DNA of 64,000 nucleotides from Sporopachydermia quercuum. Taxonomy: Eukaryota; Ascomycota; Sporopachydermiomycetes; Sporopachydermiales; Sporopachydermiaceae. A program made the position numbers and the translations under genes. The notes beneath the pieces are model-generated. The model searched no databases, was not told where the DNA came from, and worked only from the letters and a program-made list of their open reading frames with translations. Positions 63,738 through 64,000 of the stretch are shown here, in pieces (position 1 is the first letter of the stretch; each line of letters begins with the position of its first letter). The stretch lies in contig BCGN01000009.1 in NCBI GenBank assembly GCA_001599295.1, forward strand, positions 558,001-622,000, written 5' to 3'.

Positions 63738-64000
63738 ATCGTAATTACTTGCTTCGTCGCTTTGTAATTTGATGATCTGACGATTATATGTGACTCAAGG
63801 AGTTGATTCTGAGGTTAGTATGAGACAGTTGGGTTGGTACTATCGCCCTGTAATGTAAGAATATTGCATTATGGTACTGTTATGAAGGAATTGCGAGCAT
63901 ATACCTATGTTTAACTACTTGGAGATTAATTATAACCGCTATTGGTAGTATTGTCATATAATGCAATCGATCATGCGACATTTTAGTTATTCTCATTCTG
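63738..64000. other. Right edge, 3' flank of APS2
   Basis: AT-rich non-coding sequence to the window end; nothing recognised. Confidence 0.6.

Noticed and set aside
1-64000. Search for LTR elements, LINEs, inverted-repeat transposons, CRISPR arrays and long repeats
   Set aside because: None seen. The only transposon-related item is the intact CENP-B-like gene, which lacks visible terminal repeats.

Overview
The window is nuclear DNA from a budding yeast (Saccharomycotina). It is AT-rich, its genes are short and stranded independently, and the protein set is typical yeast: LST8, SIS1, CBF5, VPS23/STP22, VMA9, SAT4/HAL4, ECM1, PUB1, CNE1, DOT5, OAZ1, ASH1-like, SPE1, LOT5-like, CNA1, TSR2, HID1/ECM30-like, EFM1-like, PAN5 and APS2. 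Introns have GTAAGT or GTATGT donors and TACTAAC-type branch points. CUG is read as leucine: SIS1 codon 11, the PENLLL kinase motif of SAT4 and the C-terminal QLHP of VMA9 all use CTG at conserved Leu positions. An intron-bearing tRNA-Leu with a CAG anticodon lies at 20234-20330. I cannot name the species. About half the window is non-coding, which is loose packing for a yeast, and single ambiguous bases are scattered through it.

Layout. 0.6-8 kb: LST8 (-), SIS1 (+) with a perfect heat-shock element far upstream, and CBF5 (-). 8.7-12.5 kb: STP22/VPS23 (-, six exons) and VMA9 (+, five exons) diverge from a 1.1 kb promoter carrying a palindromic GTCACGTGAC. 13.6-22.6 kb: a membrane protein of uncertain family, the SAT4/HAL4 kinase, tRNA-Leu(CAG) and ECM1 (three exons), all on +. 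24-31 kb: PUB1 (-) and an intact gene derived from a pogo/CENP-B-type transposase (+). 31-38 kb: CNE1, DOT5 (two exons) and ornithine decarboxylase antizyme OAZ1, all on -. 41-48 kb: an ASH1-like GATA factor, SPE1 (ornithine decarboxylase) and a LOT5/pICln-like gene, all on +. 48-64 kb: CNA1 (-), TSR2 (+), HID1-like (-), EFM1-like (+), PAN5 (-) and APS2 (+, three exons).

Standing out: (1) OAZ1 is encoded in two overlapping frames joined at a TCC-TGA-A site, the +1 programmed frameshift arrangement of antizymes, and its target enzyme gene SPE1 lies about 6 kb away. (2) Fourteen spliceosomal introns were resolved by hand in five genes, four of them in the 72-residue VMA9, which has an 8-nt first exon and a 20-nt internal exon. 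(3) A transposase-derived CENP-B-like protein has kept its reading frame while its acidic catalytic motif looks degraded. Functional links: OAZ1 and SPE1 form a polyamine feedback pair; CBF5, ECM1 and TSR2 act in ribosome biogenesis; STP22, VMA9, APS2 and HID1 act in endomembrane traffic. No LTR element, LINE, virus-like element or CRISPR array was seen.
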